The notes under the pieces: model-generated
The model's database searches: none
What the model was told of the DNA's origin: nothing
What the model saw: the letters and a program-made list of their open reading frames with translations, nothing else
DNA from: UBA6115 sp964346355
GTDB taxonomy: Bacteria > Bacillota > Clostridia > Christensenellales > Aristaeellaceae
NCBI GenBank assembly: GCA_964346355.1
Contig: CAYFUH010000003.1
Span: 1 to 64,000, forward strand
Direction of reading: 5' to 3'
DNA length: 64,000 nucleotides
Translations under genes and position numbers: made by a program
Shown: one piece after another, positions 43,872 through 53,446 of the stretch
How the letters are laid out: each line of letters starts with the position of its first letter
How positions within the stretch are numbered: position 1 is the stretch's first letter

Positions 43872-46215
43872 TGTTTTGCTCCAGCGCCAGGTCGATCACT
43901 TCATCCGCATTGGTGACATAGTGGATGTCAAAGGCGTTTTGGATGTACCCCGGCAGTTCCTTCACATCCTTGCGGTTTTCCGCAGGCAAAGCCAGCACCT
44001 TGATTTTGGCGCGATAGGCTGCCAGCAGCTTTTCCTTAATGCCGCCAATGGGCAAAACGCGCCCGCCCAGGGTAATTTCCCCGGTCATGGCCAGATCCTG
44101 GCGGGATTTGCGGCCGCTTAAGGCTGACACCATGGCCACTGTCATGGTGATGCCGGCACTGGGCCCGTCCTTGGGCACAGCACCCTCGGGCACGTGGATG
44201 TGGACGTCCATCTTGTTGTGGAAATCCTCCGGCAAGCCGTAATGCGCGCTGCGCGCCCGCACCCAGGACAGAGCCGCCTGGCCGCTTTCCTTCATGACAT
44301 CGCCCAAATGACCGGTAAGTGACAGTTTGCCGCTGCCGGGCATGACCACGCACTCCACCTTGAGCAGCTCGCCCCCCACCTCGGTATAGGCCAGGCCAAT
44401 GGACACGCCCACGATGGGTTTTTTGTCCGGCAGCTCGCGCAAATAGCGCGGCGCGCCCAGGTAGGACTCGATCATATCGGTTTTGACGGTGACGCTGTCC
44501 ACCTCGTTGTCCAGCATCTCAACCGCCGCTTTGCGCACCACCTTGGCCAGGGTGCGCGTTAAGGTGCGCACCCCTGCCTCGCGCGTGTAATCCTCAATCA
44601 CCTTGCGGATGGCGGGCAGGCCCATTTTGACGCTGCCGGGTTTTAAGCCGTTCTCCTCCATCTGACGGCGCAGCAGATGCTTTTTGGCAATCTGCAGCTT
44701 TTCTTCCTCGGTGTAGCTGGATACCTCAATCACCTCCATCCGGTCCAGCAAAGCGGGCGGGATGGTATCCGTCGTGTTGGCGGTGGTGATGAAGAGCACG
44801 CGGGAAAGATCAAAAGCGACATCCAGGTAGTGGTCCCGGAAGGCGCTGTTTTGCTCGGAATCCAGCACCTCCAGCATGGCGCTGGCCGGGTCGCCCCGGT
44901 AATCGCTGGACATCTTGTCAATCTCATCAAACAGAAAGACCGGGTTCATGGTGCCGGCACGCTTGATACCGCTGATAATGTGCCCGGGAATGGCGCCGAT
45001 GTAGGTGCGGCGGTGGCCGTAGATTTCGGCCTCATCCCGCACGCCGCCCAAGGACAGCTTGATAAACTTGCGGTCCAGGGCACTGGCGATGGCCCGCACA
45101 ATGGAGGTTTTGCCCACACCAGGCGGTCCCACAAAGCACAGGATGGGCCCCTTGGGCACCACCTGCTCGTCCTCCTTGCGGCGCATGGCTAGGATGGCCA
45201 GGTACTCGATGATGCGCTCCTTGACCTTTTCCATGCCAAAGTGGTCTTTGTCCAGGATTTTTCGCGCGCGGTCCAGCGACAGCTGGTCCTTGGAATAAAC
45301 GCCCCAGGGCAATTCTGCCAGCCAGTCCAGGTAGTTTTCGGACACCGTGGACTCGGGGCTGCCCGCCATCATGCGGGACAGCTTTTCCAGTTCCTTATCG
45401 GCCTTTTCGCGGGCTTCTTCGTTGAGCGGGATGTCGGCAAGCTTCTTGCGCATCTCATCCACATCGTCCTCATCGCCCTCGCCCAGCTCCTCCTGGATGG
45501 CCTTAATCTGCTCGCGCAAATAGTATTCTTTTTGGGATTTGTCCACCTGCATGCGGATGCGCAGCTGCACCACTCTGTCAATATTGGCGTTGCGCACCTC
45601 ACGCGCCAGCAGCACGCACAGGCGCTCCAGGCGGTCTTTGAGGGAAACAATCGCAAGCAGCTCCTGCCGCTCCTCCAGGCTGGTTAATAAATTAGCCGCG
45701 ACGACGTCGATTAGCTCGTCCGGGTCTTTGATGCGCTTGATGGCGCGGATCAATTCCTCCGACACCCGGTTGCCGCTTTCGGCAAAGGCGTCCAGGCTTT
45801 CCTTGGCCATGCGCAAGAGGGCGTCGATCTCCTCCTGATCCGCAGGATCCACCGCGTCTGCGATGGGCGTAATCTCAGCGATCCAGGTATCCTCATCCTG
45901 CTTGACATGGGTGAGCAGAGCGCGGCTTTGCCCCTCTATCAACACACGCAGGCCTACATTGGAGTGATGCAGCACCTGGCTGATGGTGGCGATGGTGCCG
46001 GCCTGGTGCAGGTCGGCCATGCCCGGGTCTTCGGTTTCCTCATTTTTTTGCATCACAAGGAAGATGCGCTGGTTTTCTTCCATCGCAGCGTAGACCGACG
46101 CGATGCTCTTCCCCCGCGCGACATCGATGTGCATCACAGTATGCGGGAAGACCAGCGTCCCCCGAAGGGGCAGGAAGGGGATGGTCAAGATTTCATTGGC
46201 TTTTGCTTTCGCCAT
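43861..46215 (-). CDS. lon: ATP-dependent protease Lon
   Basis: Cytoplasmic AAA+ serine protease degrading misfolded and regulatory proteins. It has the N-terminal substrate domain (~10-205), Walker A GPPGVGKTS, Walker B VFLFDEIDKM, and the Ser-Lys protease domain with the catalytic serine in PKDGPSAG and the lysine in GGIKEKLLAA. The 784 residues match the LonA type. TAAGGAGA precedes the ATG. It lies 108 bp after clpX, and no convincing promoter is seen in that gap, so it probably extends the tig-clpP-clpX transcript. Confidence 0.97.
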   Translation of the reverse strand: MAKAKANEILTIPFLPLRGTLVFPHTVMHIDVARGKSIASVYAAMEENQRIFLVMQKNEETEDPGMADLHQAGTIATISQVLHHSNVGLRVLIEGQSRALLTHVKQDEDTWIAEITPIADAVDPADQEEIDALLRMAKESLDAFAESGNRVSEELIRAIKRIKDPDELIDVVAANLLTSLEERQELLAIVSLKDRLERLCVLLAREVRNANIDRVVQLRIRMQVDKSQKEYYLREQIKAIQEELGEGDEDDVDEMRKKLADIPLNEEAREKADKELEKLSRMMAGSPESTVSENYLDWLAELPWGVYSKDQLSLDRARKILDKDHFGMEKVKERIIEYLAILAMRRKEDEQVVPKGPILCFVGPPGVGKTSIVRAIASALDRKFIKLSLGGVRDEAEIYGHRRTYIGAIPGHIISGIKRAGTMNPVFLFDEIDKMSSDYRGDPASAMLEVLDSEQNSAFRDHYLDVAFDLSRVLFITTANTTDTIPPALLDRMEVIEVSSYTEEEKLQIAKKHLLRRQMEENGLKPGSVKMGLPAIRKVIEDYTREAGVRTLTRTLAKVVRKAAVEMLDNEVDSVTVKTDMIESYLGAPRYLRELPDKKPIVGVSIGLAYTEVGGELLKVECVVMPGSGKLSLTGHLGDVMKESGQAALSWVRARSAHYGLPEDFHNKMDVHIHVPEGAVPKDGPSAGITMTVAMVSALSGRKSRQDLAMTGEITLGGRVLPIGGIKEKLLAAYRAKIKVLALPAENRKDVKELPGYIQNAFDIHYVTNADEVIDLALEQNSGD

Positions 46216-46323
46216 GGGGTTCTCCTTATAGTCAAACTCTCCCGGGACAGATGCGTATCAGGCCAAATCAATGCAATTGAATCAGCGAAGAAACACAGTG
46301 TGCTCGGAAGAGTGGGTGGTGGT

Positions 46324-47628
46324 TTAGGACGCGTCGTTTTGCAGCGGTTTGGACTTGGCAGTCTTTTTACCGGCGGTCATCAGCGCTTTGGGCTGCTTTT
46401 TGATGAGCGGCTTGGCACCCTTTGTCACCGCGTCTTTGGTAACCACACAGGACACGATATCGGGTGAGCTGGGCAAATCGAACATGGTGTCCATGAGCGC
46501 TGCTTCCAGGGTGGCGCGCAGGCCGCGGGCACCCGTTTTGCGCTCCACCGCCAGGCGTGCAATGGCAGCTAAGGCATCTTCCTCAAAGGACAACTCCGCC
46601 CCGTCCAGTTCAAACAGGTACTGGTACTGCTTGATCAGCGCGTTCTTGGGTTCGGTCAAGATGCGTACCAGCGCGGTCTCATCCAGGGTGTCCAGCGGCA
46701 GGAGGACAGGCATTCTGCCCACCAACTCCGGAATCAGGCCGTATTTGACCAGATCCTCTGCCTGGATCTGCGCCAGCAGCTTGCCGACGCGCTCCTCCTC
46801 CTTCTCAATCACCTCGGTGCCAAAGCCCAGCACACGGCTGCCGGTGCGGCTGGCGATGATATGCTCCAGCCCGTCAAAAGCGCCGCCGCAGATGAAGAGG
46901 ATGTTGGAGGTGTCAATAGGGATGGTTTCCTGCTGCGGGTGCTTGCGCCCGCCCTGGGGCGCCACATTGGCCACGGTGCCCTCCAGGATCTTCAGCAGCG
47001 CCTGCTGCACGCCCTCGCCGGACACATCCCGGGTGATGGACACGTTCTCGCTCTTGCGGGCGATCTTGTCCACCTCATCCAGGTAGATAATGCCCTGCTG
47101 GGCCGCCTGGATGTCCCCGCCCGCGGCCTGAATCAGCCGCAGCAGGATGTTCTCCACGTCCTCGCCCACATAGCCGGCCTCGGTTAAGGAGGTGGCGTCC
47201 GCGATGGCAAAGGGCACATTCAAAATGCGCGCCAGGGTCTGCGCCAGGTAGGTCTTGCCCGTACCTGTCTGGCCCACCAGCAGGATGTTGGACTTTTGCA
47301 GTTCCACCTCCTGCGCGCGCTGCGCGTTTGAGCGGATGCGCTTGTAGTGGTTGTAAACCGCCACACACAAGGCGCGCTTGACGCGCTCCTGGCCGATGAC
47401 GTACTCATCCAGCGTCTTCTTGATTTCTGCCGGGGTCATCAGTTTGGGCAGCCTGCTTTTGCGGGTGTCCTCCATCAGGCCGTCGCCAATAACTTCGCCG
47501 CACAATTCCACACACTCGTTGCAGATAAAGGCGTTGGGGCCGGCAATCAATTGCTTGACGTTGTTTTGGGTTTTGCCGCAGAAACTGCAGCGGGGGATTT
47601 TCCGGGTATCGTTTGGCTCTTTAGCCAT
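46324..47628 (-). CDS. clpX: ClpXP unfoldase subunit ClpX
   Basis: AAA+ unfoldase partner of ClpP. The zinc-binding domain uses C14, C17, C36 and C39. Walker A is LLVGQTGTGKT, Walker B is IIYLDEVDKI, and a ClpP-docking loop is expected near residue 265. The start at 47628 has AGAGGAGA upstream and overlaps the clpP stop by 8 bp; longer readings run into clpP. The last ~25 residues form a K/A-rich tail (IKKQPKALMTAGKKTAKSK) beyond the usual end. 434 residues. Confidence 0.96.
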   Translation of the reverse strand: MAKEPNDTRKIPRCSFCGKTQNNVKQLIAGPNAFICNECVELCGEVIGDGLMEDTRKSRLPKLMTPAEIKKTLDEYVIGQERVKRALCVAVYNHYKRIRSNAQRAQEVELQKSNILLVGQTGTGKTYLAQTLARILNVPFAIADATSLTEAGYVGEDVENILLRLIQAAGGDIQAAQQGIIYLDEVDKIARKSENVSITRDVSGEGVQQALLKILEGTVANVAPQGGRKHPQQETIPIDTSNILFICGGAFDGLEHIIASRTGSRVLGFGTEVIEKEEERVGKLLAQIQAEDLVKYGLIPELVGRMPVLLPLDTLDETALVRILTEPKNALIKQYQYLFELDGAELSFEEDALAAIARLAVERKTGARGLRATLEAALMDTMFDLPSSPDIVSCVVTKDAVTKGAKPLIKKQPKALMTAGKKTAKSKPLQNDAS

Positions 47629-48217
47629 TTTTCTCCTCTGCCTTACGCGGCTCAAAAATCTCGTCGATGATGCCGTAGGCCTTCGCGTCCTCGGCTGACA
47701 TGAAGAAGTCGCGCTCCACATCGTTTGCGATCTTCTCAATGGGCTGGCCGGTCATCTCCGCCATCATGCGGTTCATCTTGTGCTTGGTTTTCAGCAGCCA
47801 TTCGGCCCGGATGGTCACGTCCGTCGCCTGGCCTTCCGCACCGCCGGAGGGCTGGTGAATCATGACCTCGCTGTTGGGCAGCGCCATGCGCTTGCCCTTG
47901 GTGCCCGCCATCAACAGGAAGGCGCCCATGCTGGCCGCCATCCCGACGCACACGGTGCGCACCGGCGCTTTCACATACTGGATGGTGTCATAAATGGCCA
48001 TGCCCGCGGTGACAGAGCCGCCGGGGCTGTTGATGTACAGGTTGATATCAGCGTTGGGGTTGTCCATATCAAGGAACAACAGCTGGGCGACGATGGCATT
48101 GGCCATGGCATCGTTGACAGGGCCGGAGAGAAAAATAATCCGGTCCTTTAATAATCTGGAATAAATATCGTAGGAACGCTCGGCGTTGCCGGAACGCTCA
48201 ATCACATAGGGGATCAT
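47621..48217 (-). CDS. clpP: ATP-dependent Clp protease proteolytic subunit
   Basis: Tetradecameric serine protease. The catalytic triad is S96 (GMAASMGAF), H121 (MIHQP) and D170 (VERDFFMSA). At 198 residues it is typical. It overlaps clpX by 8 bp and follows tig by 21 bp. I see no CtsR site near this unit. Confidence 0.97.
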   Translation of the reverse strand: MIPYVIERSGNAERSYDIYSRLLKDRIIFLSGPVNDAMANAIVAQLLFLDMDNPNADINLYINSPGGSVTAGMAIYDTIQYVKAPVRTVCVGMAASMGAFLLMAGTKGKRMALPNSEVMIHQPSGGAEGQATDVTIRAEWLLKTKHKMNRMMAEMTGQPIEKIANDVERDFFMSAEDAKAYGIIDEIFEPRKAEEKNG

Positions 48218-48238
48218 GTCCTGTGGTTTCCTTTCTGT

Positions 48239-49678
48239 TTAGCCTAAAGTGGACTCCTCGTCCTTTTTCTTCGTGGTTTTCCGGGCAGCCTTCTTGGGCT
48301 TTTCTTCCTCGGCTGTGTCCTCCAGCGCCTCGGTGACGGACTCCATCACTTCGGCCACGTCAATGGGCTCATCGTCATGGCTGCCCTCGTGCACGCTGAT
48401 GTCGGCATTGGATTTGATCAGCTCAATCACCTTGCGGGTGATGGCCAGGTCCTTGAAGTTCTCGCGCTGGGTGTCGGACATGCCGGCCTTGTAGGTTTCC
48501 ACATCCTGGTGGGCTTCTGTGGCGTAGCGGGTGATCTGCTCATCCACTTCTTCGTCCGTCGCGTCAATGTTTTCCTGCTTGGCGATGGCGTCTAACACCA
48601 GCTCGGTTTTCACGTTGTTGGCTGCATCCTCGCGGAAGCGCTCGCGCAATTCATCCTCGGTGGTGTTGGTGTACATCAGGTAGTCTTCCATGCGCAGGCC
48701 GGAGTAGACCATCTGCATCTTCATGTTCATGAACATGCGGTCAATCTGGCGCTCGATCATGGCCGGGGGAATGTCGCCGTCCGCCGCGTCCACCGCTTTT
48801 TGGATCAACTCGTTCTCAAGGCCGCTTTCCGCCTGCTGGTCGCGGCGCTCCTCCAGCTCCTTGACGATGGCCTCGCGGTACTCCTTAAAGGTCTTATACT
48901 CGGACACGTCCTGGGCGAAATCGTCATCCAACTCGGGCTTTACTTCCTGGGTCGCGGAATTGACCTTCACATCAAAGGTGACGTCCTTGCCGGCCAATTC
49001 TTCGGAATGGTACTGTTCGGGGAAGGTCACGTTGATGACCTTCTCCTCCCCGATGTTCATCCCGATGACCTGCTCTTCAAAGCCGGGGATGAAGGAACCG
49101 GAGCCAAGCTTCAGGTCATGCCCGTCTGCCTGGCCGCCCTCAAAGGGGACGCCGTCCAGTTTGCCCAGGTAGTTGATGTTGGCGGTGTCGCCCTCACCAA
49201 GGGGACGGCCTTCAACATCCTCCACCGTAGTGACCTTCTGGGTGTCATGGGAGATGCGGTGCTCGATTTCTTCATCAGAAATGGGGTGTACATGGCGGGT
49301 GCCCTGTAAGCCCTTGTAGTCCCCCAGGGTGATATCGGGCTTCACATAGACGGTGGCGGTGAACTTAAGCTCCTGGCCGCCGCCGATCTGGTCAACCTCC
49401 ACACTGGGCTGGTCCACAGGGAAGAGATCATCCTCCTGTACCGCTTTTTCGTACAAGTCCGGGAAGATCAGGTCAAAGGCATCATCATAAAAGATGGCCT
49501 CGCCGTACATGTTTTCGATCAACTTCCGGGGCGCTTTGCCCTTTCTGAAACCGGGCACATTGATGCGGCCGCGGTTTTTCAAATACGCTTTTTGCATCGC
49601 GGCGTCAAATTCCTCTGACGGCACGGTGAAAGAAATCTTGTACTGGTTCCCACTGATCTTCTCTGACTGATAGCTCAT
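48239..49678 (-). CDS. tig: Trigger factor
   Basis: Ribosome-bound chaperone and prolyl isomerase. The ribosome-binding signature is VPGFRKGKAPRKLIE (residues ~42-56). The FKBP-type PPIase domain spans ~160-240 (GDTANINYLGKLDG onward), and the helical chaperone domain follows. The end carries an acidic stretch and then a basic tail (KPKKAARKTTKKK) not present in standard TF. The start at 49678 has AGGAGGACAG before it. 479 residues. First gene of the tig-clpP-clpX(-lon-engB) series. Confidence 0.96.
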   Translation of the reverse strand: MSYQSEKISGNQYKISFTVPSEEFDAAMQKAYLKNRGRINVPGFRKGKAPRKLIENMYGEAIFYDDAFDLIFPDLYEKAVQEDDLFPVDQPSVEVDQIGGGQELKFTATVYVKPDITLGDYKGLQGTRHVHPISDEEIEHRISHDTQKVTTVEDVEGRPLGEGDTANINYLGKLDGVPFEGGQADGHDLKLGSGSFIPGFEEQVIGMNIGEEKVINVTFPEQYHSEELAGKDVTFDVKVNSATQEVKPELDDDFAQDVSEYKTFKEYREAIVKELEERRDQQAESGLENELIQKAVDAADGDIPPAMIERQIDRMFMNMKMQMVYSGLRMEDYLMYTNTTEDELRERFREDAANNVKTELVLDAIAKQENIDATDEEVDEQITRYATEAHQDVETYKAGMSDTQRENFKDLAITRKVIELIKSNADISVHEGSHDDEPIDVAEVMESVTEALEDTAEEEKPKKAARKTTKKKDEESTLG

Positions 49679-49731
49679 GTCTGTCCTCCTGACAATATGG
49701 CGCTGGTATTGGGTAAAATGCGCCATAGAAT

Positions 49732-49760
49732 AAAATACCATTTAAACCGCCTGAATGCAA
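49732..49760 (-). promoter_or_regulatory. tig-clpPX promoter
   Basis: -35 TTGCAT (49755-49760), 17-bp spacer, -10 TATTTT (49732-49737) with TGG before it, on the minus strand. Confidence 0.65.
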
Positions 49761-49881
49761 GCATCACACGGGGTATCATCAATGTACCCGGATTGGGTGT
49801 GCGTTTGGCGTTTTTCGATGAAAACGCTGTCATGAATTGGTGAAGAATCCGTTAACAAAAGCGGGATTTGCGGCGGATTGT

Positions 49882-49909
49882 TTGCAAGGGCAGGCTGACA
49901 TGTTATACT
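49882..49909 (+). promoter_or_regulatory. Promoter of the PucR-type regulator
   Basis: -35 TTGCAA (49882-49887), 16-bp spacer, -10 TATACT (49904-49909). It is divergent from the tig promoter; the ~120 bp between them has no other clear signal. Confidence 0.68.
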
Positions 49910-49937
49910 CAAACTGATTTGAAGTGAGGTGAGCGAG

Positions 49938-50987
49938 TTGTCCGACATGGTGCTGCAGGAAGTGGATGCCCTGTTTTCTACCCTAAGCCAGCCGGTGTTT
50001 CTGCTGGACAGGCAAGGGCGCTGCCTTGTGCCCCGGCAGCCTGATACCTTCATGTTGCCCGCCACCTTACAGGAAAATGTGCTCGTATCCAAATCCGGCT
50101 ACTTGTTCCTGACCCTGCCGGGGCTTGAAACCTACACCCTGGCAACCAAGGACCGGCCCGAATCCCATGACGTGCTGCTATTGTGCGCGAAATTGATCCA
50201 AACCTTCAAGCAGGAGCAGGGCATCACCAAGGAGTTGGGCAACGCGCTCAAGCGTCTTTTGCATGAAGAACTGAGCGTGCAGGAGACGGATACCTTAATG
50301 CATGACTATGCCATCGCGCAGGACACCCCCCGCGCGCCGCTTTTTATTAATTTTTCACGCCTGCATCAGCAAATCCCGCATGACACGCTGGCGGAGTACA
50401 TCCCCCTGTCAGAAACAGACCTCCTTATCCCCCTGGATACACGCAACCTGGTCATCGCGCGGGATCTGACGGACGAGGGGCAGGATGAACTGATGGAATA
50501 CGCGATGGCGCTGCTGGACACCCTGCAAAACGAGCTGGGCCTGCACGCCTTAATCGGCATTGGTCAGGTGGCGCACAGCCTGCAGGACTTGCCCGCCTCC
50601 TATGAACAGGCTAAAAAGGCCATCCAGATTGGCAGCCTGTTTCAGCCGGAGACGCAAATTTACCAATATCACAACCTGATTCTGGAGCGCTTCATGATGG
50701 ACTGCGCACCGGAGGACGCCAAGCCCTATATCGCCGCGGTGTTCAACCGCAAGACAGCCAAGCTGTTTAGCGATGAGATGCTGGAAACCGTCAATGTGTT
50801 CATCAACCGTGACCTCAACCTGACCGACGCGGCGCGCGACCTGTATATTCACCGCAACACCCTGGTTTACCGTCTGGATAAGATCCAAAAGGTATCCGGG
50901 CTTGATTTGCGGCATTTCAAGGACGCGATGCTGTTTAAACTGGCTGATGACCTGCGCAAGCGGGACGCCAGCAAGAGCAGAAAGTAA
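49938..50987 (+). CDS. PucR/CdaR-type transcriptional regulator
   Basis: About 349 residues. The C-terminal helix-turn-helix of the PucR family is clear (DAARDLYIHRNTLVYRLDKI, ~300-320), and the middle part has the GGDEF-like degenerate domain common in CdaR regulators (ALIGIGQVAHSLQDLPASYEQAKKAI). The N-terminal ~110 residues could be a sensory domain (PVFLLDRQGRCLVP). The start is uncertain: GTG 49929, TTG 49938 or ATG 49947; AGGTGA best fits the TTG. The S41 protease gene follows 28 bp later, so the two may be co-transcribed. The ligand is unknown. Confidence 0.82.
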   Translation: MSDMVLQEVDALFSTLSQPVFLLDRQGRCLVPRQPDTFMLPATLQENVLVSKSGYLFLTLPGLETYTLATKDRPESHDVLLLCAKLIQTFKQEQGITKELGNALKRLLHEELSVQETDTLMHDYAIAQDTPRAPLFINFSRLHQQIPHDTLAEYIPLSETDLLIPLDTRNLVIARDLTDEGQDELMEYAMALLDTLQNELGLHALIGIGQVAHSLQDLPASYEQAKKAIQIGSLFQPETQIYQYHNLILERFMMDCAPEDAKPYIAAVFNRKTAKLFSDEMLETVNVFINRDLNLTDAARDLYIHRNTLVYRLDKIQKVSGLDLRHFKDAMLFKLADDLRKRDASKSRK

Positions 50988-51015
50988 TCACCACCATTTT
51001 GAAAGGGGTCTGAGT

Positions 51016-52230
51016 ATGAAAAAGACCAACAAATTCCTTGTCTTCATCAGCCTGATGACGCTGGTTGCCATCCTGCTTGTCTCCCCCATTTTCGCCGGGG
51101 CGAGCTGGGCGTCCGGCAACAAGGAAACCGTGACCATCCCCAAGGAAGAATACGAGCGTCTGAAGAAATACGAGTTGCTTGACGAGGTCAAGAAGTATGT
51201 GGACGCCTATTTTTATGAGGAGCCCAAGGAACAGGACATGCTGGACGGGGCCATCCAGGGCCTGCTGGCCGGACTGGGCGATTCCTACTCCTTCTATTAC
51301 CCGCAGGAAGCCTGGAGCAAAATGCAGGAGGACGACAGCGGCAAATATGCCGGCATCGGTGTGATGATGCTGGGCAACTACAAAGACCGCTCTGTGACCA
51401 TTGTCCGCGTATTCAAGGATACGCCGGCGGAGCGTGCCGGGCTGAAAAAGGGCGACGTCTTTTATAAGGTGGAGGATGTGATGGTCAGCACCGCGACCAT
51501 GCACGAGGCGGTGGACATCATGCGCGGCAAGCCGGGCGAGAAGGTAAACATCGAAATCATCCGCAATGATGAGACCCTGCCCTTTGAATTGGTCAAGGCC
51601 AACATCACGGTGAACCGCGCGGATTACAAGATGATTGACGACAAGGTGGGCTACCTGATTTTGTACGAGTTTGCCGGCGGCAGCAAGGAAGCCTTCAAGG
51701 AAGGCTATGAAGCCTTAAAAGCGCAGGGCATGCAGCATTTGATCTTCGATTTGCGCGACAACCCAGGCGGCTGGGTGGGTGACGCCGAAGCGATCGGCAA
51801 CATGCTGATGGATAAAAAGTTGCTGTATTACACCATGGACCGCTTTGAGCGGCGCAAGGAATATGTGACCACCCAGGGTGCTGAAACCATGCCCATCACC
51901 GTGCTGGTGAACGGGCACTCCGCCTCCGCCAGCGAAATTTTAGCCGGCGCGCTCAAGGAAAACAAGCGCGCGCAGATCGTCGGCGAGCAGACCTTTGGCA
52001 AAGGCGTCATCCAGTTTGTGGTGCCCTTAAGCGATGAAAAATCCGGCTTCCAGTTTACAGCCGCGCAGTACTTCTCCCCCGAAGGGAACAAGGTACATAA
52101 GGAAGGTGTCACCCCGGATATCGTGGTGGAGATGCCGGAGGAGCTGAAAACCAAGATGTTTGAAACCGGTGACCTGAGCGACCCGCAGCTGGCGGCCGCC
52201 TATAAGGAAGCGCTCAAATCACTTAAATAA
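51016..52230 (+). CDS. S41 family C-terminal processing protease
   Basis: A CtpA/Prc-like serine protease facing outside the membrane. A signal anchor lies at 8-30. A helical region (EYERLKKYELLDEVKKYV) precedes a PDZ domain (~105-190; AGIGVMMLG, DTPAERAGLKKGD). The S41 core follows, with the catalytic serine in NGHSASASEI and lysine in FGKGVIQ. The start at 51016 has GAAAGGGG upstream. Length is 404. It could trim wall enzymes or membrane proteins; the target is not visible. Ends at a strong terminator. Confidence 0.92.
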   Translation: MKKTNKFLVFISLMTLVAILLVSPIFAGASWASGNKETVTIPKEEYERLKKYELLDEVKKYVDAYFYEEPKEQDMLDGAIQGLLAGLGDSYSFYYPQEAWSKMQEDDSGKYAGIGVMMLGNYKDRSVTIVRVFKDTPAERAGLKKGDVFYKVEDVMVSTATMHEAVDIMRGKPGEKVNIEIIRNDETLPFELVKANITVNRADYKMIDDKVGYLILYEFAGGSKEAFKEGYEALKAQGMQHLIFDLRDNPGGWVGDAEAIGNMLMDKKLLYYTMDRFERRKEYVTTQGAETMPITVLVNGHSASASEILAGALKENKRAQIVGEQTFGKGVIQFVVPLSDEKSGFQFTAAQYFSPEGNKVHKEGVTPDIVVEMPEELKTKMFETGDLSDPQLAAAYKEALKSLK

Positions 52231-52242
52231 AAACAGTGCCGG

Positions 52243-52278
52243 CATTCAAAAAGCGTCCCGCGGGACGCTTTTTGAATG
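52243..52278. terminator. Bidirectional terminator
   Basis: A perfect 36-base palindrome with 18-bp arms, its GC core flanked by A and T runs on either side. It serves the S41 protease gene (+) and the coiled-coil gene (-). Confidence 0.88.
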
Positions 52279-52296
52279 GAAAGAGCGGTTTGAGGA

Positions 52297-52935
52297 TTAG
52301 TTTTCCTCTTCCTCGTACTGGATGTTGGCGATGTTCTGGCGGATTAAGCGCAGCTCGTTAAGCTGGGTGGCCACCGTGTTGTCCACATGGCCAAGCAGGC
52401 CGTCCAGCTCCTGTTGGGTCTGGGTGCGCAGCGCCTGGGCGTGCTGGTTGGCGTTCTCCAAAATCTCCTGTGCCTGGGCTTCCGCACGGGCTAAGACCGT
52501 TGTTTTGGATACCAGCTCATCTGCCTGGGCTTTGGCGTCCTCCACCATGTGGTGGGCGCGCGCCTGGGCATCTGCCAGGATGGCGCTGACCTCGTCCTCC
52601 GCCGCCTTGCGGGTCTGGCTGGCGTAGGCGTCGGCGCTTTCCTTGGTGGATTGCGCATAATTGTTGGATTCGTTGACGGTGCCCTGAGCCTGTGCCATGG
52701 CGGACTGGATGGTTTCCTCCGCCTTGGTTTTGGCGTCTACCAGGATGTGCTCCTCATTCTCGATGATCTTCTGCGCGTCTTCCAGGGAAGGATCGTAGGC
52801 GGAGATCATGCGCTTGAGCAGATCTACCGCGGTGTTCTGGCTGACCATCACCGTATCCGTCAGCGGGATTTTTTTGGCGTTCTTCAATAAGAGGGTCAGC
52901 TCATCCGCAAGGGCAAATACTTCCGTTTTAGACAT
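52297..52935 (-). CDS. Alanine-rich coiled-coil protein, function unknown
   Basis: A 212-residue, almost fully helical protein rich in A, E, K and Q (for example KTKAEETIQSAMAQAQG, VEDAKAQADELVSK), with no membrane helix. It resembles the DivIVA-like or ATPase-stalk-like (V-ATPase subunit H/E) coiled coils often annotated in Clostridia, but no motif proves either. The N-terminus (MSKTEVFALADELTLLLKNA) is more conserved-looking than the repeats. GGAGGATTCCC precedes the ATG. It follows coaD by 13 bp and is the last gene of the alr operon. Confidence 0.65.
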   Translation of the reverse strand: MSKTEVFALADELTLLLKNAKKIPLTDTVMVSQNTAVDLLKRMISAYDPSLEDAQKIIENEEHILVDAKTKAEETIQSAMAQAQGTVNESNNYAQSTKESADAYASQTRKAAEDEVSAILADAQARAHHMVEDAKAQADELVSKTTVLARAEAQAQEILENANQHAQALRTQTQQELDGLLGHVDNTVATQLNELRLIRQNIANIQYEEEEN

Positions 52936-52948
52936 TGGGAATCCTCCT

Positions 52949-53446
52949 TCAATCTTGTTGTTTAGGGGTTGAAAACTGATCTATGATGACTTGTGCAACA
53001 CAAGCAGGTACGAAATGGCTGATGTCCCCGCCCATGGCGGCGATCTGACGCACCAGGGTGGAGGAAATGTCCGCGGTCTGGCTGCCAGCGGGCAGCAACA
53101 CCGTCTCAAGCCCCGGCAGAAGCAGTTTGTTCGCGCGCGCCATCGCGGTTTCCTGCTCCAGATCCGCCGCGCCGCGCACGCCCTTGATGATCAGGGAGAC
53201 GCCCTCGCGCTTGGCCAGGTCCGCCAATAAGCCTTCATCCACCACGACCTTGAAACCGGACAATCCCGCTTCCAGACAGGCCGCAACGATCATCAGCTTG
53301 CGCTGCTCCACAGGCAGAAAGCCCTGCTTGGCCGGGTTGATCATCACCGCGATGACCAATTCATCCACAATGCAAAGGGCGCGGCTGATGATGTCCAGAT
53401 GCCCTTTGGTGATGGGATCAAAGCTGCCCGGAAAAATGGCTTTCAC
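52949..53446 (-). CDS. coaD: Phosphopantetheine adenylyltransferase
   Basis: Fourth step of coenzyme A synthesis: 4'-phosphopantetheine plus ATP to dephospho-CoA. The nucleotidyltransferase motif AIFPGSFDPITKGHLDII holds the (T/H)xGH site, and the ISSTLVR segment is the second ATP site. The start is GTG at 53446, overlapping the rsmD stop as GTGA, which gives 165 residues, the family norm; upstream ATGs lie inside rsmD. rsmD-coaD is a conserved pair in Bacillota. Confidence 0.94.
   Translation of the reverse strand: MKAIFPGSFDPITKGHLDIISRALCIVDELVIAVMINPAKQGFLPVEQRKLMIVAACLEAGLSGFKVVVDEGLLADLAKREGVSLIIKGVRGAADLEQETAMARANKLLLPGLETVLLPAGSQTADISSTLVRQIAAMGGDISHFVPACVAQVIIDQFSTPKQQD

Noticed and set aside
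46221..46240. CtsR half-site before lon
   Set aside because: Only one AGTCAAA heptad occurs, on the opposite strand, and no second repeat is at the right spacing.
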